Below are positions 10,155-19,011 of a DNA stretch of 64,000 nucleotides, piece by piece. Source of the stretch: Cryomorpha sp963836915. Its GTDB lineage: Bacteria; Bacteroidota; Bacteroidia; Flavobacteriales_D; Cryomorphaceae. The translations under genes and the position numbers were made by a program. The notes under the pieces are model-generated. The model was not told where the DNA came from and did no database searches. It saw nothing but the letters and a program-made list of their open reading frames with translations. The stretch spans positions 744,001 to 808,000 of the forward strand of contig CAWILH010000002.1 of the NCBI GenBank assembly GCA_963836915.1, in the 5' to 3' direction. Position 1 is the first letter of the stretch. Each line of letters starts with the position of its first letter.

Positions 10155-11363
10155 TCACTGCCTTCTATTGGCCAATAGGGGGGGCGGCTCACCATTAAAT
10201 GGATTGGAGCGGCCTATGGTACGGGCTTCAATACCTGCGGCGCGTATCACGGCACGGTCGCCATAGCGGATGCGCATCTTATCCATGGCCTGATAAAGAT
10301 TTATCATCTCTTCTGTTTCATCAAAAAGATTGATCTGATGGCCACCATGTACCAGATGGCTAAAGCGTACCCCTACCAAGCGTATGAGCACACGGCGGTT
10401 ATAGAGTTTATCAAACATCTCTTTGACCTTTGGGAGAATCACATGATCGGCAGCGGTGTATGGAATGCGTGCCTGCATGGTGCGGGTATCAAAATCGCTG
10501 TATCGCACCTTTACCGTAATGCACGCCGTAAGCTTCTCGCCCCGCCTAAGCTGGAAGGCCAGGTTCTCGGCCATGGCCACGAGTATGCCGCGCAGCTTCT
10601 CTACATCTGTAGTATCGCGATCGAAGGTGCGCTCGGTAGAGATGCTCTTGCGCTCGCTATACTGCACCACGGGTGAGTTATCGATTCCATTTGCCTTCTT
10701 CCATATCATGTCGCCCTGCTTGCCGAGCACTTTTTGCATCATCTCGTGCGGCATCTCTTGGATGGTATAAATTTTCTTTACACCCAGATTACAAAGTGTT
10801 TGATAGGTCTTGCTGCCCACCATAGGTATTTTGCGTACCGATAGCGGTGCCAGAAAATTCTTTTCGTTTCCTTTCTCAATATAGAGTTGGTTATTGGGCT
10901 TTGCTTCGCCGGTAGCGATTTTAGAAACCGTCTTATTGCTCGAGAGCCCAAAAGAAATGGGCAGTCCCGACTCCCGTATGATAGTCTGCCGAAGCTCTGA
11001 AGCCAACTTCAAAGCACCAAAGAAACGGTCCATTCCCGTAAGGTCTACATAAAACTCATCGATAGAAGTCTTCTCAAATACCGGTACCCTATCGCGGATA
11101 ATATCTGTGACGATCTGCGAATATTTGGTGTAATTGGCCGAGTTGCCACGTATCACGATAGCCTCGGGACAGAGCTCACGTGCCATGCGCATGGGCATGG
11201 CCGAGTGCACCCCAAAAGCGCGCGCCTCATAACTGCACGACGCCACCACCCCCCTATCGGTAACGCCACCTATGAGCACAGGTCTTTTCTCAAGCCGGCT
11301 ATCGAGCAGCCGCTCTACCGATACAAAGAAGGTGTCGAGGTCGAGATGACTTATTGTTAACAT
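10155..11363 (-). CDS. dinB: DNA polymerase IV (Y-family translesion polymerase)
   Basis: Translesion polymerase of 402 residues. The catalytic carboxylates are D8 (HLDLDTFF), D102 and E103 (SIDEFYVD). Palm, thumb HhH and little-finger regions continue to the C-terminus (RTIGRSNPF). The start is the ATG at 11363 (MLTISHLDLD). An upstream in-frame extension exists only because the adjacent heptamer array is translation-open, and its residues are low-complexity (LAACS type), so it was excluded. Its expected partner, an S24-type repressor, lies 1.4 kb upstream on the same strand with a repeat/S23 block between. An inverted repeat (GGCCAATAG/CTATTGGCC) sits across its 3' end. Confidence 0.95.
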   Translation of the reverse strand: MLTISHLDLDTFFVSVERLLDSRLEKRPVLIGGVTDRGVVASCSYEARAFGVHSAMPMRMARELCPEAIVIRGNSANYTKYSQIVTDIIRDRVPVFEKTSIDEFYVDLTGMDRFFGALKLASELRQTIIRESGLPISFGLSSNKTVSKIATGEAKPNNQLYIEKGNEKNFLAPLSVRKIPMVGSKTYQTLCNLGVKKIYTIQEMPHEMMQKVLGKQGDMIWKKANGIDNSPVVQYSERKSISTERTFDRDTTDVEKLRGILVAMAENLAFQLRRGEKLTACITVKVRYSDFDTRTMQARIPYTAADHVILPKVKEMFDKLYNRRVLIRLVGVRFSHLVHGGHQINLFDETEEMINLYQAMDKMRIRYGDRAVIRAAGIEARTIGRSNPFNGEPPPLLANRRQ

Positions 11364-11379
11364 TCGTTTTTTTAAATAG

Positions 11380-11645
11380 CTTTCCAAAATAGCTGCAAGC
11401 CTTAAGAAAAAGCTGCAAGCTGCAAGCTTTCTAAAATAGCTGCAAGCCTTAAAAAAGCTGCAAGCTGCAAGCTTTCTAAAATAGCTGCAAGCCTTAGGAA
11501 AAAGCTGCAAGCTGCAAGCTTTCCAAAATAGCTGCAAGCTGTAAGCTTTCTAAAATAGCTACAAGCCTTAGGAAAAAGCTGCAAGCTTTCCAAAATAGCT
11601 GCAAGCTGTAAGCTTTCTAAAATAGCTACAAGCCTTAGGAAAAAG
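11380..11645 (-). repeat. heptamer repeat array A
   Basis: About seven units of 27-47 bases. Read on the minus strand, each has GCTTGCA heptamers ending in the junction GCTTTTTC, then a unit-specific spacer CTAAGGCTTGCAGCTATTTT and AGAAA or GGAAA. Length variation comes from the number of heptamers and from loss of the CTAAGG half. It starts 16 bases upstream of the dinB start codon. Orientation is opposite to array B on the other side of the S23-type gene. Confidence 0.92.
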
Positions 11646-11755
11646 TAAAATTTGAAAGACTCCGTAGGTTTTTGCTGAATTTTACTTTTTCAATATCTCT
11701 CATTTCATTTGTTCTTAAATCGTATCAACAAAAATTTTACTATTTAAAGCGCTAA
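11635..11755 (-). pseudogene. truncated duplicate of the S23 gene leader and start
   Basis: On the minus strand the stretch around 11701-11750 repeats the leader and first codons of the intact S23-type gene: both share AACAAATGAAATGAGAGAT preceded by a related AAAATTTTTGTT segment. The copied frame (ATG at 11703) diverges after four to five codons and stops at 11635 inside array A, giving only 22 residues. It appears to be an internally deleted second copy. Confidence 0.65.
11639..11691. other. 14-bp perfect inverted repeat (hairpin) at the end of array A
   Basis: GAAAAAGTAAAATT (11639-11652) is the exact complement of AATTTTACTTTTTC (11678-11691), leaving a 25-base loop. It overlaps the last array A unit and the truncated S23 start, so it may be an element boundary or a structured transcript end. 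Confidence 0.75.
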
Positions 11756-11882
11756 GCTTATGGATAGATATGTTTGCAGCTTCTTGCTCAAAGCTTTACG
11801 CTGTCAGCTTCAAACTGTGAATACTTATAGCTAGGGGCTAACATCTTAACGGAAAAACATGTCCTTTAAATACTGCTTTTTC

Positions 11883-12242
11883 TCAACGTTTAAAATTGAG
11901 TTTGCTCATAAAACTAGAAATCATTCTTTGTTCATTTCGAATAGCCTGGAGAATTATCGGAGCATCTTCAAGACTTATAAATTTAAGATGCCCTGAGGCT
12001 ATAACCTGAGTCTCTAACTCAAAAGCAGATCCCAGTGCAATTTCTAAAAATCTATATTGATCCTTTTCACTATTACGGCTGCTTCCTTCAGAAATATTTG
12101 AGGGAATAGATATTGCGCTGCGCCGCATCTGACTTGTCATACCGTACTTTTCTGATTTGGGGAATGTGGCGGTGAGCCGATAGAGCTCGACGACAATCTC
12201 CATACCTTTTTCCCAAATTTTGAGCTTTTTAAAATCTCTCAT
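11883..12242 (-). CDS. four-helix-bundle protein, S23 / 23S rRNA intervening-sequence type
   Basis: A 119-residue helical protein of the S23 family (PF05635): DFKKLKIWEKGMEIVVELY opening helix, the conserved QMRRSAISIPSNISEGSSR turn, and KDQYRFLEIALGSAFELET helix are all present. Members were first found inside 23S rRNA intervening sequences, and the DGR accessory protein Avd shares the fold; the biochemical role of free-standing copies is not established. Here it lies between arrays A and B, which point away from each other, inside the gap separating an S24 repressor from dinB. A leader duplicated at 11701-11755 suggests it moves or copies together with the arrays. Confidence 0.93.
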   Translation of the reverse strand: MRDFKKLKIWEKGMEIVVELYRLTATFPKSEKYGMTSQMRRSAISIPSNISEGSSRNSEKDQYRFLEIALGSAFELETQVIASGHLKFISLEDAPIILQAIRNEQRMISSFMSKLNFKR

Positions 12243-12280
12243 TTCATTTGTTTTTTATCCTTTCTAACAAAATTTTTATT

Positions 12281-12802
12281 GCTTGCGGCATTTTCTACCC
12301 CCAACCGCTTGCAGCTAACAGCTTGCGGCTTTTTCTACCCCCAACCGCTTGTAGCTAACTGCTTGCAGCTTTTTCTACCCTCCAACCGCTTGCAGCTTGC
12401 AGCTTTTTCTACCCCCAACCGCTTGCAGCTTGCAGCTAACAGCTTGCAGCTTTTTCTACCCCCCAACCGCTTGCAGCTAACAGCTTGCAGCTTTTTCTAC
12501 CCCCAACCGCTTGCAGCTTGCAGCTTGCAGCTAACAGCTTGCAGCTAACAGCTTGCAGCTTTTTCTACCCCCCAACCGCTTGCAGCTTGCAGCTAACAGC
12601 TTACAGCTTTTTCTACCCCCAACCGCTTGCAGCTTGCAGCTAACAGCTTGCAGCTTTTTCTACCCCCAAACCGCTTGCAGCTTGCAGCTAACAGCTTGCA
12701 GCTTTTTCTACCCCCAACCGCTTGCAGCTTGCAGCTAACAGCTTGCAGCTTTTTCTACCCCCAATCGCTTGCAGCTTGTAGCTAACAGCTTGCAGCTTTT
12801 TC
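12281..12802 (+). repeat. heptamer repeat array B
   Basis: Eleven units plus a degenerate twelfth. Each has one to five heptamers (GCTTGCA, GCTAACA, rarer GCTTGCG, GCTTGTA, GCTTACA), the junction GCTTTTTC and the spacer TACCCCCAACC (variants with one more or one fewer C). It begins 39 bases upstream of the S23 start codon and ends inside the coding 3' end of the S24 repressor gene. Confidence 0.95.
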
Positions 12803-13549
12803 CAACCTCCCAATAGCCTCCAACACTTCCTTAAAACCGCCATGCCCTAAGCTGCTGAATGACTGCATATCGAAACTCACCACTCCGCGGGCTTTCCACA
12901 CTTCGAGTACCTGTGAGTGCTTTACGAAATAGGGCGTGAAATCGGGATTGTCGGACATCAGTTCGTACTGTCGCTTATCGGGATGGTTGCGTACACGCTT
13001 GAATACGATCCCGTCCGATTTGGTAAGAAAGATGTACCGATCATCTGGCTTTAAGTTGGTCCAGTCTTGCACATACTCGGTTATAATGTAGGCTCCCGGT
13101 GGAATAGGGCGCATGCTCTCCCCTTCTATTTGAAATACCCGATAGGTGCGGTCGGCGTGAAGCTCGGCAAAGGGCATGGCAAAATGGGGCAGCGACCCAA
13201 CGTACTCCACATCTCCAAAACCGCTCAAATAACCCGCCGCAGCCTTTACAGGCACCAGCGTGGCGCGCTCTTGCTGATCATCGGGGTTTATGGCGATAGG
13301 AAGAATGCGCAGCGACTTGCCGCTCGGGTCTACGCTACTCTCACCGGTAGTGATGTCGGTATTTACCAATTGATCTATCGTATAGCCGAAATGTCCGGCC
13401 ATAAATTGAAGGGTCTGTAAGCGCGGCTCGGCGCGACCTTCTTCGTAGGCACCTATCACGGGTCGCTTAAGACCTAGCCTATCAGCTAGTTCGGATTGGG
13501 TATGGCCCGCCTGCTTCCGCAAATATTTAATGTTCTGACTTAAATGCAT
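12782..13549 (-). CDS. XRE-family repressor with S24 (LexA-like) peptidase domain
   Basis: A 255-residue SOS-type repressor. The N-terminal helix-turn-helix spans about 5-60 (TQSELADRLGLKRPVIGAYE). The autocleavage apparatus is intact: probable cleavage site A105-G106 (VKAAAG), nucleophile S145 (EGESMRP) and general base K184 (IVFKRV). RecA-stimulated self-cleavage would derepress its targets. Such genes usually precede dinB directly in Bacteroidota; here the pair is split by arrays and an S23 gene. The last five residues (KAASC) and the stop are encoded by the terminal repeat of array B, so the native C-terminus was probably replaced or extended. Confidence 0.93.
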   Translation of the reverse strand: MHLSQNIKYLRKQAGHTQSELADRLGLKRPVIGAYEEGRAEPRLQTLQFMAGHFGYTIDQLVNTDITTGESSVDPSGKSLRILPIAINPDDQQERATLVPVKAAAGYLSGFGDVEYVGSLPHFAMPFAELHADRTYRVFQIEGESMRPIPPGAYIITEYVQDWTNLKPDDRYIFLTKSDGIVFKRVRNHPDKRQYELMSDNPDFTPYFVKHSQVLEVWKARGVVSFDMQSFSSLGHGGFKEVLEAIGRLEKAASC

Positions 13550-13564
13550 AGCTTTCGATTTGAA

Positions 13565-13580
13565 ATGCTAAAATAAGCAT
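13565..13580. promoter_or_regulatory. candidate operator of the S24 repressor
   Basis: Dyad ATGCT-N6-AGCAT lies 15 bases upstream of the repressor start codon, where an autoregulatory operator would be expected. Assignment rests on position and symmetry only. Confidence 0.4.
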
Positions 13581-13712
13581 CATTCTAATACTATTTGCAA
13601 TTTGAACCATCAAGTTTTAGATATGTTCTCTAAAAGAGTACAGGTCAGCATGATTTAAGAACAAGATAGACCCGACCAAACTCGAAACCATAAAGAACGA
13701 AACCAATAAACG

Positions 13713-14000
13713 ATGAAAAACATTATCAGACCCGCCGCGCTATTGCTTTATCTACTTACATTCTGCACCTTCTTTCTGATGGGGATGCTCTTTGCAGCAG
13801 TGTCAGGTTCAACCCAAAATAAGGGAATGGACAGCGAGGCGCTACTCATCTTTTATGGACTGGGTTCGGCCGCCGTCCCATTGCTGGCATCGGTTATATT
13901 TGCAGTAGGCACGGACATTTCGCTATTGAAAAAAATAAACAAGGTGATGCTCATTGTATTGGCTGTAGCCAGTGTCATCACTTTTACCATGCTCACCTAG
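13713..14000 (+). CDS. small three-helix membrane protein, unknown
   Basis: A 95-residue hydrophobic protein with three predicted membrane helices (about 8-32, 45-66 and 74-94). I do not recognise the family. Directly after its stop, the +1 frame stays open from 14002 to 14088 and encodes a charged, coding-like tail (RPEEAKLREQEAHLAEALAR). A single missing base near 13990-14000 would join the two into a 120-odd residue protein with a cytoplasmic helical tail, so the annotated stop may be an indel artefact. It is divergent from the S24 repressor. Confidence 0.6.
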   Translation: MKNIIRPAALLLYLLTFCTFFLMGMLFAAVSGSTQNKGMDSEALLIFYGLGSAAVPLLASVIFAVGTDISLLKKINKVMLIVLAVASVITFTMLT

Positions 14001-14122
14001 CAGGCAAAACGATATCCGTCCAGAAGAAGCCAAATTAAGGGAGCAGGAAGCTCATTTGGCGGAAGCCTTGGCACGCTATATCACATGAAAACGGTTCAAG
14101 CCCAGCGGTTAAACCAATGATC

Positions 14123-15016
14123 TTACCACACTACTTTGGCGCCAAAGCCTTGTGAAAAGAACCCCTGTAAATAGGTGTCCAACGCTGGGATCTCGTAATA
14201 GAACAAGCCGGGACGAACCTCAGTAAATAGGTGGATACGCTGCCAAAACTCCCGTTTCTTCCCCAATCTAAAATCAAACCCGATCGGTAGATAAACCATT
14301 GACCGTAAGCCATTATCATTGTCAAAACTCTCGCTCTGGCTCAAACCATTATACCTATTGTTATAATCGTAACGCGAGCCGTCAGAATTATAATCTACCC
14401 TAGTGGTAGCGTTATAGCTATAGCCCAGAGATAAGCCCACACCACCATAAAGCGACCAGCGGGCGTCGGGATTGGTCCTAAATATGACAGATATATCCAG
14501 CGCTACTTGACGCGATTTATAGTGCATACTGAGGGTTTGAAATGAGCTTGAATCGACCACTATGATTTCTCCCGTTTGCGAAGAAGTCAAGGTATCTACC
14601 GGGAAGCTTTGAGATCGATTGAAATCCCGCTTGAAAAAATTGCCAGAATACGATGATACGGCTACCCGAAGCAATGGATTGGGACGTAGCTCACCGGTCT
14701 TGCCAGATCTGAACTGCATACCGACCGCAGCATTGAACATCGCGCCACCACGGGAATTAAAGAAAGGCTCTCCCGACGTAAAATCGGAATAATCATTTTG
14801 CAAGAGCCTTGAATCTGGGGCGAGCGCTTTAAAGTCTTCGATCGAAATAAAGGGAAAATCACTAACAAAATAACCGGGTACCACCCCCGCTTCTACCAGC
14901 TTTACCGCCGGAACATTTGAACCTTCTTGCGCCACTAAAAAACCATGAGAAAGGAAAAAGAAAAATAGAGCAGTGAAAAACTTCTTGAAAATGTCGCTTA
15001 GTGTAGTATCGTTCAT
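14123..15016 (-). CDS. outer-membrane beta-barrel protein, paralogue 1
   Basis: A 297-residue protein with a signal peptide (hydrophobic stretch at about 14-29, then AQEGS) and alternating beta strands ending in FGAKVVW, a C-terminal aromatic typical of outer-membrane barrels. It is clearly paralogous to the gene at 15133-16014: both share SLYGGVGLS, YLPIG(F/V)DFRLG, the HxxxExRPG strand and a DFxxLAPxSxxLxxDY N-terminal motif. No transport substrate can be inferred. Confidence 0.75.
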   Translation of the reverse strand: MNDTTLSDIFKKFFTALFFFFLSHGFLVAQEGSNVPAVKLVEAGVVPGYFVSDFPFISIEDFKALAPDSRLLQNDYSDFTSGEPFFNSRGGAMFNAAVGMQFRSGKTGELRPNPLLRVAVSSYSGNFFKRDFNRSQSFPVDTLTSSQTGEIIVVDSSSFQTLSMHYKSRQVALDISVIFRTNPDARWSLYGGVGLSLGYSYNATTRVDYNSDGSRYDYNNRYNGLSQSESFDNDNGLRSMVYLPIGFDFRLGKKREFWQRIHLFTEVRPGLFYYEIPALDTYLQGFFSQGFGAKVVW

Positions 15017-15132
15017 GAGGATTAGTTAATGTAAATAGCTCAAATTATAAAACAAGGCAGGTATTCCAGCACCAGACTTATTGGAAAAACCTAAATATAG
15101 ACCTGCTCAAACTGCATGGATGCATTCAAATA

Positions 15133-16014
15133 TTACCATACCACCCGCAGCCCAAATACTTGCGCCAAGGTAGGACTCACATAAAGTTTTATTTCGGGAA
15201 TGTCCTGAAAGGTAAAGCCCGGTCTCAACTCATAAAGTACATGCAGTCGCTGCCAGAAAGGTTTGTTTCCAAGCCTGAAATCAACGCCGATAGGGAGATA
15301 GGCATGTGCCATGAAACCAGGATCGTTTTTTATCGTCTCACCTTCTGGTCTTCTCTGGATGTCGTCATCAGATGGATTATAAAACCCTGGCGACGGGATA
15401 TCTGAATATTGGGAAGTAACGATACGTGTCACATTATTATACGATACGCCCGCCGAAAGGCCTACACCGCCATAAAGCGACCAGCGCGCTTCGGAGTTGG
15501 TACGCCATATCAAAGCGGCGTCGAGCATAAGCTGTTGGCTGGTATAGGTCATATCAACCGTTTCTGAAAAGGTGGAATCGCGGTAAAAAACCTGTCCTGT
15601 CTGGGCAGACACTAAAGTATCGTATGGAAAGCGTTCATTAAGATTAAGGTTTTCGGCTAGCGCGGTACCACCACTGAAAATAATCCCGAGCCGGAGCAGC
15701 GGCGATGCATTATTTCCTCTTCCCTTTAGATCTATTCCTATAGCCTGACTGAAGAAGCCTGTGCTATTGGAAGAATAATAACTGGTCCGTTGATATTTAT
15801 CGTAGTCCCGCTTCAAGGATTGCGACTGGGGCGCCAACTTTCTGAAGTCGTCCAAACTTCCATTTGGGATGGGAAAGAGATTAGAACCAGGCAAGATGAA
15901 GGCTTCACCTACCAAATGCTCTTTTTTTATTTCACCGAAGTCTTGAGAGAAGCATGGATGCAATGCAAAGAGCAGAAGAAAGCAAGTGGTCGAAAATAAT
16001 CTAAGTGCAATCAT
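15133..16014 (-). CDS. outer-membrane beta-barrel protein, paralogue 2
   Basis: A 293-residue protein with a signal peptide ending near CFSQ (residue 24) and a predicted barrel ending in FGLRVVW. Tandem paralogue of the downstream gene (14123-15016), 116 bases away, same strand. Shared motifs are SLYGGVGLSxGxSYN, FRLG, and the QxLHxxxExRPG segment. The pair probably arose by local duplication; function unknown. Confidence 0.75.
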   Translation of the reverse strand: MIALRLFSTTCFLLLFALHPCFSQDFGEIKKEHLVGEAFILPGSNLFPIPNGSLDDFRKLAPQSQSLKRDYDKYQRTSYYSSNSTGFFSQAIGIDLKGRGNNASPLLRLGIIFSGGTALAENLNLNERFPYDTLVSAQTGQVFYRDSTFSETVDMTYTSQQLMLDAALIWRTNSEARWSLYGGVGLSAGVSYNNVTRIVTSQYSDIPSPGFYNPSDDDIQRRPEGETIKNDPGFMAHAYLPIGVDFRLGNKPFWQRLHVLYELRPGFTFQDIPEIKLYVSPTLAQVFGLRVVW

Positions 16015-16267
16015 AAAGCCGGTCTAAATAGAAAAACGATGCGAAATTAATCACAGAACCCTTACCGGTCAAAGAATAAAATGTAGATCATTGAACTTAA
16101 ATAGGGTGCAAGCTATAGGGTAAAGATTATTCAGAACCCGAGCTAAATTCACAGGTATCGATCAAAAAGGCCATGCCGACCCCCATTAAATATCCGGGCT
16201 TATTGGAAAGCAAAGCGATGGATAGAACGTAGACTTTGCGCTAGCTATTCTGCCTACCTTTGTGGCA

Positions 16268-18120
16268 ATGGCAAAAAAAGAGCAGCCAAAACCACAAGCT
16301 GCAGGGTTCCCGGAGAAGAAAAAGTTGAGCTTTCGCGAAAGGCTTACTGCATTTAAAAACCTACCACGATTTTTTGGGATGATCTGGGAGACAAGCCCTT
16401 CCATGACTTTGGGAAATGTGGCACTCCGAATTATAAAGGCTGCCATTCCGGTGGTGATGCTATGGGTAGGCAAGCTTATTATCGATGAGATCATCCTTCA
16501 GATCGATGCGCAGGCTCCATCTTATAGCCTACTGTTCATCTACATAGCTATGGAGTTTGGCCTTGCCATAGCCAGCGACATCATCAACCGGGGCATCACC
16601 CTTCTCGACGGTCAGCTGGGAGATCTTTTAGTAATAAAACATCGGTCAAGCTCATACACCATGCCGCCACACTCGACTTGCACCAGTTTGAAGACAGCGT
16701 ATTTTATGATAAACTAGAGCGGGCAAGACGGCAGACCAATAGCCGGACGGTGCTCATGAGCCAAGTGCTATCTCAAGTACAGGACATCATAACCATAGGA
16801 TTTTTCTCCGTCGGGCTGATTGCATTTGAGCCCTTGCTCATCGTGATCTTGATCATTGCCATTATTCCATCCTTCCTTGGCGAGACGAAGTTTAGCGAAG
16901 CCAGCTATAGCCTAACCCGGAGCTGGACACCCCAGCGTCGTGAGCTCGACTACCTGCGCTACATTGGCGCGAGCGATGAAACGGCCAAGGAAGTAAAGAT
17001 TTTTGGGCTGGCCGATTTTATCTCCAGCCGCTTCGAGCGACTCGCAGACCAGTACTATAAGGCCAATAGAAAGCTGGCCATTTCACGCGCTTTCTGGGGC
17101 AGCGCCTTGGCCATCATAGGCACAGCTGCCTATTACGGAGCCTACGTATATATCGCGATGCGCACAGTAGAAGGTGAGATTTCGGTCGGACAGCTCACCT
17201 TTCTGGCCGGTTCGTTTTTACAAATGCGGAATATGCTCCAAGGTATTATGAACCGATTTAGCCAGATCGCCGAGAGTGCGCTCTACCTGCAAGACTTATT
17301 TGACTTTTTTGAAATCCGGCCCGACATACACTCCCAGCAGCAAGGGCTAAAAATACCAAGTCCCATCGCCACAGGATTTATTTTTGAGAAGGTAGGTTTT
17401 AAATACCGCGGAAGTGAAAACTGGTCTTTGCGAAATCTTTCTTTTCAATTACAAGCTGGTGAGAAGCTTGCGCTCGTCGGCGAAAATGGAGCTGGAAAAA
17501 CCACCTTGGTAAAATTGCTCGCAAGGCTTTACGAACCTACCGAGGGAAGGATACTGCTCGATGGCATCGACCTTCGTGAATATGAGCTGGCCGACTTGCG
17601 CAAAAATGTGAGCATTATCTTTCAGGACTATATGAAGTTTCAATTGGAAGCTCGTGAAAATATAGCCGTAGGCGATATAGAGTCACTTGAAAACCAAGCC
17701 AATATTGAGCAGAGTGCCTTAAAAAGCCTGGCTGATACCGTGATTGAAAAACTGCCCGGCCAATACCAACAAATGCTTGGAAAACGATTTCTGGGTGGCG
17801 TGGAACTGAGCGGTGGCGAGTGGCAGAAGATTGCTCTGGCCCGCGCCTATATGGGCGATGCACAGCTTATGATACTCGACGAGCCTACGAGCGCCCTTGA
17901 TGCCCGCGCCGAAAATGAAGTGTTCATCCGCTTCGCCGAATTGATGGTAGGCCGGTCGGCGGTGCTTATAAGCCATCGGTTCAGCACGGTGCGTATGGCC
18001 GATCGGATCCTATTTCTCGAAAACGGGAGCATGCTCGAACTGGGAAGCCACGAAGAACTGATGGAAAAAGACGGGAAGTACGCGTCGCTCTTTCGGCTTC
18101 AGGCAAAGGGTTATGTATGA
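16268..18120 (+). CDS. ABC transporter, fused permease and ATPase (frameshifted)
   Basis: MsbA/exporter-type half transporter: N-terminal membrane domain with six helices, C-terminal ATPase domain with Walker A GENGAGKTT, signature LSGGEWQKIALARA, Walker B LMILDEPTSALDA and H-loop ISHRFSTV. The frame breaks at about 16636-16639: adding one A to the AAAA run restores continuous coding (LLVIK-TSVKLIHHAATLDL) and a 617-residue protein, the usual length. The ATG at 16268 was preferred to a GTG six bases earlier. Such homodimeric exporters move lipids, peptides or drugs; the substrate is not readable. Confidence 0.87.
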
Positions 18121-19011
18121 TTGATATTATGTGTGCCCTTCCGTTCAAATTATTTATAAATAACTTTGAGAAGGAGTTTTGCCAAAAGCGGGCAAGGCAA
18201 GTATAAAATCCCCCAAGATAATGCATATCGTTCTTGATTTATTGATAGGTCACGCTCCTGAAATCGAGCAATGGCAGGGCGTATATTATTTATTGGAAAT
18301 TTATGGACGTCAGGAAAACACTTACACCATAAATACCGATTTGCCGGACTCCTAAAATAGTTTATTTAACTGAATTGACCCTAGGATCGAGAACAAGCTA
18401 ATTGCAAATCGACAAGTTCTAAACCTTTGCTTGTACCCAACCATAGCTCATAAACTTCAGCTTAACCAAGTTTTGAATCGATTTGAGCAGATCTGCTGTG
18501 TCTTGACACTTTCGATACCTATTCAGACCCGACCCAAGGATTTCGGAGACCCCCTAGGTCGAAACGTTGATAACTGGAAATTGATATTTTGAAATAGAGC
18601 ACTTTGAACGTACCGTTTACAAGTGGTGGTTTTAGAGCTATAAAAGATATCGTATTTATAAGAATATCCATTGGCTGGAACATAACTCGATATATCGATA
18701 TTGAAAATCAAAAATTGTATCGGAATGCTGAGCAAGCCAGATATTAGAGTCTGTCAATAAAGTCGGGTGGCCGGATCAGAGAATTCGATAGCAACGCGCG
18801 CGCAGTTCTTAAACTAAGCAAAATGAACTCACGACCAATGCAAGACCATATGGTAGGGAGTAAGTCAAGGAGTCCCGCTCAAGCGGGATAACTGTAATGC
18901 CGAGATGGCTTGATCTTCGCTTTTTGGAACAAGTACAAGGCAGCTAGTAGGCTCTTTGGACAGACATTGATTAAATACTTCGTTCTTTTGTCGTGATCAA
19001 GGAAACTAGAA
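18121..19011. other. 890-bp intergenic region with one short coding-like frame
   Basis: No full gene is visible. A 44-codon plus-strand frame at 18221-18355 (MHIVLDLLIGHAPEIE...) has plausible coding composition but no recognisable family and could be a remnant. A short hairpin TCCCGCT-CA-AGCGGGA lies at 18873-18888. The 3' end should contain the promoter of the next barrel gene. Confidence 0.4.

Noticed and set aside
10134..10178. Terminator between the coiled-coil gene and dinB
   Set aside because: The GGCCAATAG/CTATTGGCC inverted repeat has no T run and lies partly in the dinB coding end.
11402..11593. Minus-strand 63-residue frame in array A
   Set aside because: Repeat-derived low-complexity translation with no start context.
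11883..12242. Diversity-generating retroelement centred on the S23-type gene
   Set aside because: Avd shares the fold, but no reverse transcriptase, template repeat or variable repeat was found in the window.
12279..12738. Plus-strand open frames through array B (89 and 61 residues)
   Set aside because: The peptides are pure repeat translation (LQLAACS-type) that stays open only because seven-base repeats lack stops.
11380..12802. CRISPR arrays
   Set aside because: Spacers between repeats are the same within an array, unit length varies with heptamer number, and no cas gene is present.
17981..18226. Minus-strand 81-residue frame downstream of the ABC transporter
   Set aside because: Mostly antisense to the transporter 3' end; no start context or family.
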